NCBI GenBank assembly: GCA_013288745.1
Contig: JABDBG010000001.1
Span: forward strand, 1 to 64,000
Source of the DNA: Bacteroidota bacterium
Lineage (GTDB): Bacteria > Bacteroidota > Bacteroidia > Chitinophagales > Chitinophagaceae
Length of the DNA: 64,000 nt
Reading direction: 5' to 3'
Numbering within the stretch: the first letter of the stretch is position 1; each line of letters begins with the position of its first letter. Below the pieces are notes generated by a model. It made no database searches. It had not been told where the DNA came from and worked only from the letters and a program-made list of their open reading frames with translations. The position numbers were made by a program, and so were the translations under genes. This document shows, piece by piece, positions 20,037 to 30,189 of the stretch.

Positions 20037-20071
20037 AAAGGCAACAGATATAATCTGTTGCCTTTTTTATT
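20037..20071. terminator. Terminator after tRNA-Met
   Basis: AAAGGCAACAGATATAATCTGTTGCCTTTTTT. Confidence 0.85.
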
Positions 20072-20075
20072 TTAA

Positions 20076-21533
20076 TCAGGGAATAGCTGTACACGTAGTT
20101 GGTGTTGATGCTGTAAAGCTTCCTGTACCTATTGGCGTTACTATCATTACAACTACATCTCCAGGACTTACATTTACTGTAAATGAAGATGCTGTTGTTG
20201 ATGCTGTATTGACTGCACCTGCATTTATTGTATAACTTATTGAATAGTTAGTTGCTCCTGTTACTGGTGACCATGTAAATTGGTAAGAACTACTAGTAGT
20301 TATTCCACAACTAACAATTATAGAGGCTGAAGTAACTGTGATTGTACCAGTGGCTGTTGCTGCACCAGCGCCAGTAGTAGTTACTGTATAAGTAAATACA
20401 CCCGATGCTGTTGGTGTACCAGAAATTGTAAAAACACCGCCTGCAAAAGAACCCGTTATACCCGAAGGTGCACCTGTTAAAACAGCCCCGGTTGCTGAAC
20501 CTCCTATTGCATATACTATAGGAGTAATTGCCGTACTATTACTTACCGTTTGTGATGCACTTCCTGAAGTTAATACTATTGTTGGTAGAGGATTTACTGT
20601 GATTGTACCAGTGGCTGTTACTGCACCAGCGCCAGTAGTAGTTACTGTATAAGTAAATACACCCGATGCTGTTGGTGTACCAGAAATTGTAAAAACACCG
20701 CCTGCAAAAGAACCCGTTATACCCGAAGGTGCACCTGTTAAAACAGCCCCGGTTGCTGAACCTCCTATTGCATATACTATAGGAGTAATTGCCGTACTAT
20801 TACTTACCGTTTGTGATGCACTTCCTGAAGTTAATACTATTGTTGATAGAGGATTTACTGCTATTGTACCTTTTGCAGTTGCTGTACAGGAACCTCCAGT
20901 AGTTGTAACGGTATAAGTGTATGGGCTACCTGCCGAACTTGTTGGTGTACCTGATATAGTTAATACACTACCTACAAGAGTTCCCGTAACTCCTGCAGGC
21001 ATTCCAATTACAGACTCGCCAGTAGCTCCTCCTCCAAGTGTATAAGTAATTGGAGTAATTGCACTATTAATAGCAACCGTTTGCGATGTTGTAGCAGTAG
21101 CTGAACTTAAGGTAATATTTGAACAATTAGTTACTGTAATTGAACCTGTAATAGTCGTATTACTGCATCTATTTCCTGTAGTTGTAACAGTGTATGTAAA
21201 AGGACTTCCTACTGAAGTAGAAGGTGTTCCTGATATAGTAAATACCCCTCCTGAAAAAGTTCCTGTAACACCTGGCGGCAATGTGCCTAACACACTAACG
21301 CTGAGCGTATCAATTGCAGTAGTATCGCCTGTTATACTACCAGTTACTACATAACTAATAGGTGTAATGGGTGTATTTACAGCTACTGTATCAGTTGTTG
21401 TACCTGCTGCTGAACTTAAAGCAATCTGAATACAGGATGAAGCAGGTACAGGAACAGATTGCCTTGTACAAGAAAATATAATTGTTGCTATAGCTCCAAT
21501 GAGTATAGCAAATAAAGTAATAGATTTTTTCAT
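20076..21533 (-). CDS. Lipoprotein with tandem Ig-like/putative-Ig repeats
   Basis: lipobox IIFSC; repeated units with TISGTPT...TYTVTTTG; about five degenerate repeats. Confidence 0.75.
   Translation of the reverse strand: MKKSITLFAILIGAIATIIFSCTRQSVPVPASSCIQIALSSAAGTTTDTVAVNTPITPISYVVTGSITGDTTAIDTLSVSVLGTLPPGVTGTFSGGVFTISGTPSTSVGSPFTYTVTTTGNRCSNTTITGSITVTNCSNITLSSATATTSQTVAINSAITPITYTLGGGATGESVIGMPAGVTGTLVGSVLTISGTPTSSAGSPYTYTVTTTGGSCTATAKGTIAVNPLSTIVLTSGSASQTVSNSTAITPIVYAIGGSATGAVLTGAPSGITGSFAGGVFTISGTPTASGVFTYTVTTTGAGAVTATGTITVNPLPTIVLTSGSASQTVSNSTAITPIVYAIGGSATGAVLTGAPSGITGSFAGGVFTISGTPTASGVFTYTVTTTGAGAATATGTITVTSASIIVSCGITTSSSYQFTWSPVTGATNYSISYTINAGAVNTASTTASSFTVNVSPGDVVVMIVTPIGTGSFTASTPTTCTAIP
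20338..20862 (-). repeat. Tandem near-identical 261-bp repeat (87 aa) inside the Ig-like protein gene
   Basis: TIVLTSGSASQTVSNSTAITPIVYAIGGSATGAVLTGAPSGITGSFAGGVFTISGTPTASGVFTYTVTTTGAGA occurs twice; DNA offset exactly 261 nt (20341 vs 20602). Confidence 0.9.
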
Positions 21534-21860
21534 ATAGCGTAGTTTAGTTCAGGGTTTAGCAGTATCTCTATTACAATATATGCTTTTTTATAACAAGGTT
21601 GGTAATAATATGTTTTAAGTGTTTATAAAGAGTTGGATATTCAATATTGAACTTATCCTCTTTTCAGATATGTACTAAACTTATAAATGGCTATCAAATC
21701 AGTCACAAACTGGTTAGATTGACATATTACCCGATACCAAGGTCAAATTCTTTCTAGTAAAGGACTTGAGCTTTTTTAGTTTATAGTGTATTGGGTTATA
21801 GCAACGAACGCAATGTCATCTTCAAGAGACGTTGTTGAAGAAGCATAAAAGATAATTAGT

Positions 21861-22271
21861 TCAAAATTGCGAACATAAAACTCCTGTAGTGTCCTGTTGA
21901 GATATATTAAATTTATAGTAGTCACCAGAATTTTCTATAAGAGCATTAACATATGGATCGGATTTTAGTACAACCACTAAAATTTTATTTACTCCATTTT
22001 CATAATTGCTAACAGTTGATAATGCACAATTATTACCCTTACTTCCGATCTTTTTTTTGTTGTAAATAAAACTGTAATTAATAATAGTTCGACCACCTCT
22101 TCCTTCGCCCTCATATTTAGCAAACGAAATTGTTGCACATAATACGATATGATTTTTATTCAGCTTTTCAATACTGGTTTTATTAATCCAAATATTATGG
22201 CCTAAATAACAAATACAAATACCCAAAATACTATAAAGCAATATCTGTACTATCCATTTATAATTTCTCAT
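21861..22271 (-). CDS. Hypothetical protein with one N-terminal TM
   Basis: 136-aa ORF with TM IVQILLYSILGICICYLG. Confidence 0.5.
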   Translation of the reverse strand: MRNYKWIVQILLYSILGICICYLGHNIWINKTSIEKLNKNHIVLCATISFAKYEGEGRGGRTIINYSFIYNKKKIGSKGNNCALSTVSNYENGVNKILVVVLKSDPYVNALIENSGDYYKFNISQQDTTGVLCSQF

Positions 22272-22736
22272 TTAAATAATTTTCAATAATCTGATTCTTT
22301 AAAATGCAAATTTAAACCCAAAACGAAGGCGCTAGGATATGAAAGAGGGTCTATAAATTCAAATAATTTCCCTTTTTCGATACGATCAAAAATTGTAAAT
22401 AGCTAATCAAATCAGCCACAAATTGGTCAGATATTGACATATTATCCGATACTAAACCCCAATGCTTTTAATAAGGGTCTGAGCTTTTAGTTTTAGACTT
22501 ATTCAGAGCAAGTAAGTAATATGCTTATTAGCTAAAACTAAGTATCAAATGCGTTAAATCTTCAATAAGGAAGTTCGAATTTGGGAGATTTGACCCAAAA
22601 ATTTGTATTTCTTTTTTTATTGTGTCGACTCCCTTGTAGTTATCCACATTTTTTTAACATTTACTCAATTGTAGTATAAATTCTATTTTTTACGAATACA
22701 TTTGCTTTTTTAAAAATAAAAATTGCAAAAAACAAG

Positions 22737-23135
22737 ATGAAAAAAATATTAACGGTTGTAATAGCCGCAATTATTACTCAGTCTTTAACAGCGCAAGTCA
22801 CGAGAATTAAAGTATCTCATGATACTACTAATGAAACACAATATAACACCGTACCTGTAACACAAGTGCCTGTAAAACAAGATGATACGCATTCTTGTTC
22901 AAAATTCAAAATACAAATAACGAATGATGACCGTTGTCTGCTTGGGTCAAAAACACGTTGGATCCTTGGTTATGTAACTACTGGAAATGGTACCCGGTAT
23001 TGGGATTATTGGGGTACAGAGATTGATAAAAACAAGGTGGTATCTTATGCTAAATTACCAAAATACAACAGATCATTGCTTAGTGGTAACAAAAAACCCT
23101 CGGCAAGTACTTATGATGTTGCAAAAAACAACTAA
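22737..23135 (+). CDS. Hypothetical secreted protein
   Basis: signal peptide MKKILTVVIAAIITQSLTAQ; no family recognised. Confidence 0.6.
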   Translation: MKKILTVVIAAIITQSLTAQVTRIKVSHDTTNETQYNTVPVTQVPVKQDDTHSCSKFKIQITNDDRCLLGSKTRWILGYVTTGNGTRYWDYWGTEIDKNKVVSYAKLPKYNRSLLSGNKKPSASTYDVAKNN

Positions 23136-23169
23136 AAATATTTCTTTACTATTTTATTCAACGAATTAT

Positions 23170-23202
23170 AAAAATGCTCCTTTCCAAAAAGGGGCATTTT
23201 TA
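23170..23202 (+). terminator. Intrinsic terminator
   Basis: AAAAATGCTCCTTTCCAAAAAGGGGCATTTTT. Confidence 0.75.
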
Positions 23203-23240
23203 TTTGTATTAAAAAATTACACTAGAGTCAGGCTATAAAT

Positions 23241-23834
23241 ATGAATTCTTCATTGCGTACAGGGAAATTTTTAGAATATGTTACATTGGGATGGAATGCT
23301 ATTGGTGTTATAATACTTATAATTGCAGCTCAGGGCATTCATTCTATTGCTCTAATAGGTTTTGGGTTTGATACCTTACTTGAAATAGGCGCATCGATCA
23401 TTGTTATCTGGGAACTTAACGGAACAGGTGATAAAAGACAAACACTTGGTTTAAAATTATTAAGCATTGCTTTTTTTGCCTTAGGCATTTATATTTTTAT
23501 TCAGAGCATATTAAATCTACTATATCATACTCTTCCCGGAAAATCTTTACTTGGAACAATATGGCTTCTCCTAACCATTGTTGTGATGATAATATTAGCT
23601 TTAAAAAAGTTTCAAATTGGCAAATTGTTAAACAATCCTGTTTTACTTACAGAAGGCAGGGTAACATTAGTTGATGCAGCTTTGGCAGGCATAGTGTTAC
23701 TCAGTATGTTATTTACCTCATTATTAGGATGGTGGTGGCTTGACAGTATAGGCGGCCTTATTTTAATGGGTTATTGCTTTTGGGAATCGATACATATTTT
23801 CCGCGACCTGAACACCAAGAGTAACAAAAAGTAA
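23241..23834 (+). CDS. Cation-transporter-like (CDF-type transmembrane) protein
   Basis: about six TM helices; GFGFDTLLEIGASIIVIWEL and LGWWWLDSIGGLILMGYCFWES resemble CDF TM segments. Confidence 0.6.
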   Translation: MNSSLRTGKFLEYVTLGWNAIGVIILIIAAQGIHSIALIGFGFDTLLEIGASIIVIWELNGTGDKRQTLGLKLLSIAFFALGIYIFIQSILNLLYHTLPGKSLLGTIWLLLTIVVMIILALKKFQIGKLLNNPVLLTEGRVTLVDAALAGIVLLSMLFTSLLGWWWLDSIGGLILMGYCFWESIHIFRDLNTKSNKK

Positions 23835-23839
23835 AATAC

Positions 23840-24079
23840 TTACACCATAAATTTCATCAGCGCTTTTTTGTATGCCTCGCGACCTACCGCCATTTTATCT
23901 TTTGTAAACTTTACAACAATATTATTTGCAGTAGGATATTCTGCCTTGTAATACCTTTCGATAGGTTTTTTATTTAGATCTGCTGTGCGCTCAGATATAC
24001 TCCCTATGCTTCCTGTAAAGATCATATCATCATCTATTATAACAGTGTATTGTATAACGTAATAGTTCATAGTTTTCAA
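23840..24079 (-). CDS. Hypothetical protein
   Basis: 79-aa ORF in an otherwise empty interval. Confidence 0.45.
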   Translation of the reverse strand: MKTMNYYVIQYTVIIDDDMIFTGSIGSISERTADLNKKPIERYYKAEYPTANNIVVKFTKDKMAVGREAYKKALMKFMV

Positions 24080-24327
24080 TTAATTATTTAATATATAAAA
24101 TTAGTTAGGCGAAGAAAGGGATGTGAAAACATCCCTCGTTTAATTCTAACTAGATTTTACTTATAGTTTTATAAAACAAAAAAAATGCCAAAGAAAAATA
24201 GTGTGGAAGAAATAGGACATATCTATTGCTTTTTCTATGTGTATTATTAATGTATTAATAGTGCAGCCAAAACATGGTTTAATACAACTCCTCACTTACT
24301 TTCGCAGCAAATTCAAAACCTATTTTC

Positions 24328-25818
24328 ATGAAAAAGTATTTACTATTTATTATTCTTTTTATTTCTTCTATTATATCTGTCAATTTTTGTTACGCACAAG
24401 GTGTAGCAGTTAATACAGATGGCAGTACTGCTGATCCATCAGCAATGCTGGACGTTAAATCAAGTAATCAAGGAATATTAATACCTCGTGTAGCTTCTAC
24501 TGCAAGTATTACATCTCCTGTTACAGGATTATTGATCTTTCAAACAACTGCACCTGTGGGGTTCTATTATTACGATGGAGCTACCTGGGATTATCTGCAA
24601 AACAGTGCGAATGCCAATGTTACATTGCAAGGAAATAGTTTTAATGCTGCAAACAACTTATTGAAGTTAGATGCTTCGGGTAAAGTACCTCTAGCCAATT
24701 TAGGAACTTCAGGTACCCCTTCTGCTGGCACCTACCTCAATGGTAATGATGCATGGGTACCAGTTCCTGCAGGACTGACAAATGGAACATCAGCGGGACA
24801 AATTTATATAACAGGAGGCTCTCCTTTTGCACCCCAAGCTCCACAAACTGTAACAGGAGATGTATCTTTAACTTCTACTGCTGTAACCAGCTACAATAAT
24901 GTTGTACCTGCCAATAAAGGTGGCGCTGGAGCTATTAATGGGATATTATCTGCCAACGGCTCAGGAACGGTAAGTGCAGCAAGTACTACAGGAAGTGGTA
25001 GTATAGTTTTAGCTACCTCACCAACCCTGGTAACACCTAATTTAGGTACAATAGCTTCAGGAAATGGCGCGGCGTTAACAGGATTGCAAAATATTGCAAA
25101 CAATTCAACTGCGGGTAATTCCATCGTAACTGCTTTAGGCTCTGCAACCTTTGGTACCACAGGGAGTGGTAACATTGTACTGGCTAGCTCACCAACTTTG
25201 GTAGCGCCTTCTTTAGGCACACCAAGCGCATTGGTGGGTACTAATATCAGTGGTACAGCAGCTAATCTTACTGCGGGCAATGTGACTACTGATGCAAATT
25301 TAACTGGGGATGTTACAAGCGTTGGTAATACTACTAGTATCAATACTACAGCAGCCGCTGGTAATCACATAGTAACAGCAATTAATGCAGGCACAGGTAT
25401 AATTGCCGCATCCCGTTTAGGAACAGGAGCTACTCCTACCAATTTTTTAAGAGGCGATGGAACTTTTGCTACACCTGCGGGCGCGGGCAGCGGCATTACT
25501 TATGGTGGCACGCTCACTAACGGCAATACAATTTCTGTGACCACTCCTACTTTTTATCTGGTTACAGATGGAGCTTCCATAACCCTTCCCGCGGCTACCA
25601 CCGCCGGGCAGATGTTGTACCTGGTAAACACAAATATCAGTACAACCAACGTTGGTTTTACAGTAAACAGACAAGGTGGGAACACAATTTACAACGCGCA
25701 GCTATCCACCCCTGTCGTAACCCACAGTCCAGCCTCAGGAAGTTCGTATGTACTCTATGATTCGGCTACCCTTATCTCTGATGGTGCGGGTAATTGGTAT
25801 ATACTTGTAAATAATTAA
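24328..25818 (+). CDS. Secreted repeat protein resembling phage tail-fibre/adhesin stalks
   Basis: signal peptide; AMLDVKSSNQGILIPRV; repeats SPTLV(T/A)P(N/S)LGT, GTNISGTAANLTAGNVTT, FLRGDGTFATPAG. Confidence 0.7.
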   Translation: MKKYLLFIILFISSIISVNFCYAQGVAVNTDGSTADPSAMLDVKSSNQGILIPRVASTASITSPVTGLLIFQTTAPVGFYYYDGATWDYLQNSANANVTLQGNSFNAANNLLKLDASGKVPLANLGTSGTPSAGTYLNGNDAWVPVPAGLTNGTSAGQIYITGGSPFAPQAPQTVTGDVSLTSTAVTSYNNVVPANKGGAGAINGILSANGSGTVSAASTTGSGSIVLATSPTLVTPNLGTIASGNGAALTGLQNIANNSTAGNSIVTALGSATFGTTGSGNIVLASSPTLVAPSLGTPSALVGTNISGTAANLTAGNVTTDANLTGDVTSVGNTTSINTTAAAGNHIVTAINAGTGIIAASRLGTGATPTNFLRGDGTFATPAGAGSGITYGGTLTNGNTISVTTPTFYLVTDGASITLPAATTAGQMLYLVNTNISTTNVGFTVNRQGGNTIYNAQLSTPVVTHSPASGSSYVLYDSATLISDGAGNWYILVNN

Positions 25819-25879
25819 CAATAACATTCTTAACGGCACAAGTATGGCTCAATAATAATTATTAATTATTGGAAAAATT

Positions 25880-27235
25880 ATGAAAAAAATAATTTCACTC
25901 TTTATAGCAATTAACTGCACGGCACAACTTTTTGCGCAAGGCACATTCAACGTGTCGTCTGGCACATTTATTAACCCAGGCAATGGCACTGATATTGTTT
26001 TCAACAATGTAAACTTTGTTAACGATGGTACACTTTTACAGGCGCCAGGTGCTACTTTTAAATTTGCAGGATCCGGAACAGAATCTATTTCAGGATCTGG
26101 TGCAGATACGATCGATCATTTATTATTAGCAAAAAGTGCAGGCATAGATCTCGCATTGCAATCAAATATCGTTGTTACCAGTGAAGTGAATTTTACTTCT
26201 GGATTATTGGATGTAGGAAATAATAATGTTGATCTTGGAACAACTGCTATTCTTAATAATGAATCTGAAACCAGCAGGGCACACAGTACAGGAACTACAG
26301 GATACATACAAAGCACCGGAACATTGAATGCACCATCATCTGTAAACCTTGGTAATCTTGGAGCTATCATTACTTCACCTGCTAATTTAGGTGCTACTGT
26401 TATCAAAAGAACTTTTATTACTTATGCCCCGCTTAGCAATAGCAATATCTTCCGTGATTATATTATTACACCTACTACTGATGCAGGTTTAAATGCAACA
26501 TTTCGGTTTACCTATTTTGATGCTGAACTAAATGGAGATAATGAGAATGTACTTGATTTAGTGCAAAGTCCGGATAACGGAACAACCTGGAACGACGTAG
26601 GGTTTACGACAAGAGATGCCGTAAACAATTATGTAGAGAAAACAGGCATTGATTCTTTTTCAACCTGGACATTAACACCACCTTTTACTATTTTAGCTAC
26701 TACGATGGGGCCTTTGAATGCTTATAAAGAGAACAACAGCATTGACGTTAACTGGCAAATATATTCAGAAGATAATGTAAAAGCCTATGAAATCCAAAGA
26801 AGTACCGATGGTAAAAACTTTGTTACAATAGGTGAGCTTCCTGCAAATAATTCGGGTGACTATACTTATCCTGATAATAGTCCTGCATCGGGGAATAATT
26901 TTTATCGCTTACTTATTGTTGATGAAGATGGATCAACAAAATATAGTAACATAGATATGGTAAATGAAAACAGTTCATTGGCAACTATCAGCTTCTACCC
27001 TAATCCTGTTGTTGATCGCGAAGTAACATTACAATTAGCCAACGTTGCCAAAGGCAATTACCAATTAGTAGTGTTTGACAATACAGGTAAACAATTATAT
27101 GCTTCGGTTATAAATTATGCAGGAGGCTCTTCTGTACAAACTATTTATTTACCGGAAAATATTAGCAGTGGTGTTTACAAAGTGCAATTAAAAAATGAAG
27201 GAACAATATTCAATCAATCATTGTTAGTAAAATAA
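25880..27235 (+). CDS. T9SS type-A sorting domain-containing protein
   Basis: signal peptide; C-term FYPNPVVDREVTLQLANVAKGNYQLVVFDNTGK...SSGVYKVQLKNEG. Confidence 0.85.
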   Translation: MKKIISLFIAINCTAQLFAQGTFNVSSGTFINPGNGTDIVFNNVNFVNDGTLLQAPGATFKFAGSGTESISGSGADTIDHLLLAKSAGIDLALQSNIVVTSEVNFTSGLLDVGNNNVDLGTTAILNNESETSRAHSTGTTGYIQSTGTLNAPSSVNLGNLGAIITSPANLGATVIKRTFITYAPLSNSNIFRDYIITPTTDAGLNATFRFTYFDAELNGDNENVLDLVQSPDNGTTWNDVGFTTRDAVNNYVEKTGIDSFSTWTLTPPFTILATTMGPLNAYKENNSIDVNWQIYSEDNVKAYEIQRSTDGKNFVTIGELPANNSGDYTYPDNSPASGNNFYRLLIVDEDGSTKYSNIDMVNENSSLATISFYPNPVVDREVTLQLANVAKGNYQLVVFDNTGKQLYASVINYAGGSSVQTIYLPENISSGVYKVQLKNEGTIFNQSLLVK

Positions 27236-27249
27236 ATTGTCTCATTTAT

Positions 27250-27276
27250 AGGTCGGCAATTCAAGTTTGCCTCATA
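27250..27276 (+). pseudogene. tRNA 3'-end relic (T-arm region similar to tRNA-Met at 19957)
   Basis: AGGTCGGCAATTCAAGTTTGCCTCATA vs AGGTCGGCAGTTCAAGTCTGCTTCTCGATA. Confidence 0.6.
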
Positions 27277-27280
27277 TTAA

Positions 27281-27316
27281 AAAAAGGCACCGGATCAACT
27301 CTGGTGCCTTTTTTTA
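27281..27316. terminator. Intrinsic terminator
   Basis: AAAAAGGCACCGGATCAACTCTGGTGCCTTTTTTT. Confidence 0.8.
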
Positions 27317-27353
27317 TTAATCATTATCAAATTACACCATTCAATAAAGAGAA

Positions 27354-27381
27354 AAGCAACAGATGAATCTGTTGCCTTTAC
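27354..27381. terminator. Second hairpin, same arms as the tRNA-Met terminator
   Basis: AAGCAACAGATGAATCTGTTGCCTTT vs GGCAACAGATATAATCTGTTGCC at 20040. Confidence 0.65.
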
Positions 27382-27415
27382 ATTCTACCAAACTAACAAA
27401 ACTTATTTAATCATA

Positions 27416-27946
27416 TTATTTATCACCCATGCTGTATACCTGTTTAGAAGTTGCCCGTATAAAATCAAGCGACCTTCTTCCCGCTCCTTCGATTACAAGA
27501 AAAACACAAGTGAGTATTTGTGCATAGTCGGAACGTATCTCATGCAACACTGCCCATATACCCACTTTAGGTGGTGCAGGCGGCAATGGTAAAGGGCTTG
27601 TTCCCAGGTATAGATCGATCTTTGTACTTAGTACAGCAACGATCATCTGAATAACAAAATAGAAAGCTGTGATCCGCGTAAACAACCCAAAAATTAAAAG
27701 TAATCCTCCGATGATCTCGCCTACTGCTACAAAATGTGCTGTAGTTTCGGGAAAAGGGAAACCTAATTTAGTAAATCTTCCTACTCCCTGATTGGTGTAT
27801 ACAAATTTTAAAATACCTTCCCAAAAAAACACGGTCCCGGCCATTAGGCGAATGATCAAAATAGTTGACTGACCTGTTACCGGTGGATTAAGAAACCAAT
27901 TAATAATTTTTTTCATTGTTTTTATTTTAGATAAATAATACCACAA
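27416..27946 (-). CDS. DoxX family membrane protein
   Basis: RLMAGTVFFWEGILKFVYTNQGVGRF, GGLLLIFGLFTRITA. Confidence 0.8.
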   Translation of the reverse strand: MWYYLSKIKTMKKIINWFLNPPVTGQSTILIIRLMAGTVFFWEGILKFVYTNQGVGRFTKLGFPFPETTAHFVAVGEIIGGLLLIFGLFTRITAFYFVIQMIVAVLSTKIDLYLGTSPLPLPPAPPKVGIWAVLHEIRSDYAQILTCVFLVIEGAGRRSLDFIRATSKQVYSMGDK

Positions 27947-28085
27947 ACTTCAGCTCTAAGTAATAATGTAAAAAGCTTTTTACATTATCTATCGCTTTTT
28001 CTTGATTAAGTAATCGTTTATCAAGGATATGCATTACATGATGTAATAAAATTTAAATAAGCGACAGCAATCGTAATTTTGAAGA

Positions 28086-29105
28086 ATGTTGAAAGGAAGA
28101 ACATTTATATATCATTTTGCTTTTTGGGCAGTACTCTACCTGCTGTGGATCGTTATTTTTCGTAGCTACTCCTTTTCGCTTACCAAGACAATGACGATCG
28201 AGTTTTGCTATTTAATTTTCATCACTATTGATTATTATGTTATCAGTGATTTTATAATTCCGCATTTTTTATTTAGAAAAAAATATGGTCTTCTTATTGT
28301 CACCACTATACTAACCATTGGAATTTCGGCATGGCTAAGGGCTTTGGTCGCAGAACAAATGACTATTCATTTCTTTCACAGTACCATCCTACCCGATTTT
28401 AACTCGCTGTATTTAAATTCAGTAACTAATATTTCTCTTTGGGTACTAGCTGTTATTATTGGCAAGATGATCATCGAAAGCAATCAAACACAGCAACAAG
28501 TAGCGCTGTTAGAAAAAGAAAGAATAAAAAATGAGTTGGATTATTTAAAAGCGCAGATCAACCCCCATGCACTTTTCAATTCGTTAAATACTATTTATGG
28601 CCATATTGATAAGAATAATCAAATGGCAAGAAATACACTCTTACAGTTTTCAGAATTATTACGGTATCAATTATATGATTGTGGGGCGGAGAAAGTAAAT
28701 CTGGAAAAGGAAATAGCATACATACAAAATTATATCGTCTTTCAACAATTAAGGAAAGACGAGCAATTAAAAGTATTGGTAGATATTAAGATTATTGAGT
28801 CAGATTTAAAGATAGCACCCCTGCTGTTAGTGGTACTTATTGAAAACGCTTTTAAATTTGTCAGTACGTTTTCTGAGAAAGAAAATAGAATAAGCATACA
28901 GATATATACAAAAGATAATTTTTTATATAGTTCATTCATCAATACGAAAGAATTACAGGAACAACCTGCTGAAAAGGATTCTGGAGGAATAGGCATTACC
29001 AACCTAAAGCGCAGGCTTGAATTATTATATAATAACAAGTATCAGTTCACAACGAATGATAGCGGTAACCTTTACGAAACAAGTTTAATTATCAATTTAG
29101 TATGA
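28086..29105 (+). CDS. LytS-type sensor histidine kinase
   Basis: ELDYLKAQINPHALFNSLNTIY (His_kinase), C-term GGIGITNLKRRLELLY. Confidence 0.9.
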   Translation: MLKGRTFIYHFAFWAVLYLLWIVIFRSYSFSLTKTMTIEFCYLIFITIDYYVISDFIIPHFLFRKKYGLLIVTTILTIGISAWLRALVAEQMTIHFFHSTILPDFNSLYLNSVTNISLWVLAVIIGKMIIESNQTQQQVALLEKERIKNELDYLKAQINPHALFNSLNTIYGHIDKNNQMARNTLLQFSELLRYQLYDCGAEKVNLEKEIAYIQNYIVFQQLRKDEQLKVLVDIKIIESDLKIAPLLLVVLIENAFKFVSTFSEKENRISIQIYTKDNFLYSSFINTKELQEQPAEKDSGGIGITNLKRRLELLYNNKYQFTTNDSGNLYETSLIINLV

Positions 29106-29809
29106 AATTAAAATGTATCATTATAGATGATGAGCCTATTGCAAGAAAAGTGCTGCAGGAATTTATTGAAGAGATTGATTACCTGGAATTAATAGGTGAA
29201 GCTGAAAACCCGCTAAAGGCGATGGCTTTAATAAATCAAAATACTATTGATATCATCTTTCTGGATATTAATATGCCAAAGATCAATGGGATCGATTTTA
29301 TAAAAAGTTCGAAAATAAATGCACATATCATTATGACGACAGCTTATACTGAACATGCAGTAGAAGCATACGGTTTAGATGTGTTGGATTATTTAGTAAA
29401 ACCGATCGCTTTTGATCGTTTTTTAAAAGCATGCAATAAAGCAAAAGACACTACAACGCTACAACCGGATCCCGCAAAGCTCCATGACCATTTTTTTATA
29501 AAGTGCGATAACCAAATTGAAAAGATATTTTTCAATGACCTGCTATATGCAGAAGCGATGTTGAATTATGTGATGCTTTATACCAATTCAAAAAAAATGA
29601 TGGTCTATATTACCATCAAAAGCTTAGAAGAGCAATTACCCTCAGCTATATTTATTAAAGTACATAAATCCTTTATTGTAAACATAACAAAGGTAGATAG
29701 CATTGAAGGCAATATATTAAATATAGGAAACGAAAAGATCGCCATCAGCCAGAATTTGCGCGAAAAAGTAATTGCCGATATCATTAAGGATAAGATGATC
29801 AAACGCTGA
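29102..29809 (+). CDS. LytTR-family response regulator
   Basis: receiver (IIIDDEPIARK, IIFLDINMPKING) + LytTR DNA-binding domain; 4-nt overlap with the kinase. Confidence 0.92.
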   Translation: MKLKCIIIDDEPIARKVLQEFIEEIDYLELIGEAENPLKAMALINQNTIDIIFLDINMPKINGIDFIKSSKINAHIIMTTAYTEHAVEAYGLDVLDYLVKPIAFDRFLKACNKAKDTTTLQPDPAKLHDHFFIKCDNQIEKIFFNDLLYAEAMLNYVMLYTNSKKMMVYITIKSLEEQLPSAIFIKVHKSFIVNITKVDSIEGNILNIGNEKIAISQNLREKVIADIIKDKMIKR

Positions 29810-29810
29810 T

Positions 29811-30149
29811 CTAAATAAAGAACTTCGTTGTAGGGATCATAATGGGGCGCATATTGATCAGTTTATCTAAATGCTCAGTTTCTCTGTGATCTTTAAAAGA
29901 CCTTATTATTTTTTCACCATTTACCTCAACCAGTTTCACTTCTACTCCATCGATCCATTTACCACTTTCATAACTCCAGGTTAGCGTTAACATAGTTTTT
30001 GAATCAAGCAATTTAATTACTTCTTTCTCACTTTTTATTTCGCCTTTTTTGAAACCGCCTTCCATATTTATATGCAAAAAATAATGCGTAATCTTATTCT
30101 CTTTTGATTTCCATATCCCTGAAATAAAATAATCTGTTTTAACTGGCAT
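29811..30149 (-). CDS. Hypothetical protein
   Basis: 112-aa ORF, convergent with the LytTR gene. Confidence 0.5.
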   Translation of the reverse strand: MPVKTDYFISGIWKSKENKITHYFLHINMEGGFKKGEIKSEKEVIKLLDSKTMLTLTWSYESGKWIDGVEVKLVEVNGEKIIRSFKDHRETEHLDKLINMRPIMIPTTKFFI

Positions 30150-30189
30150 GCTATAAATTATTTTTAATTATTTAAATTGATTAAATATA

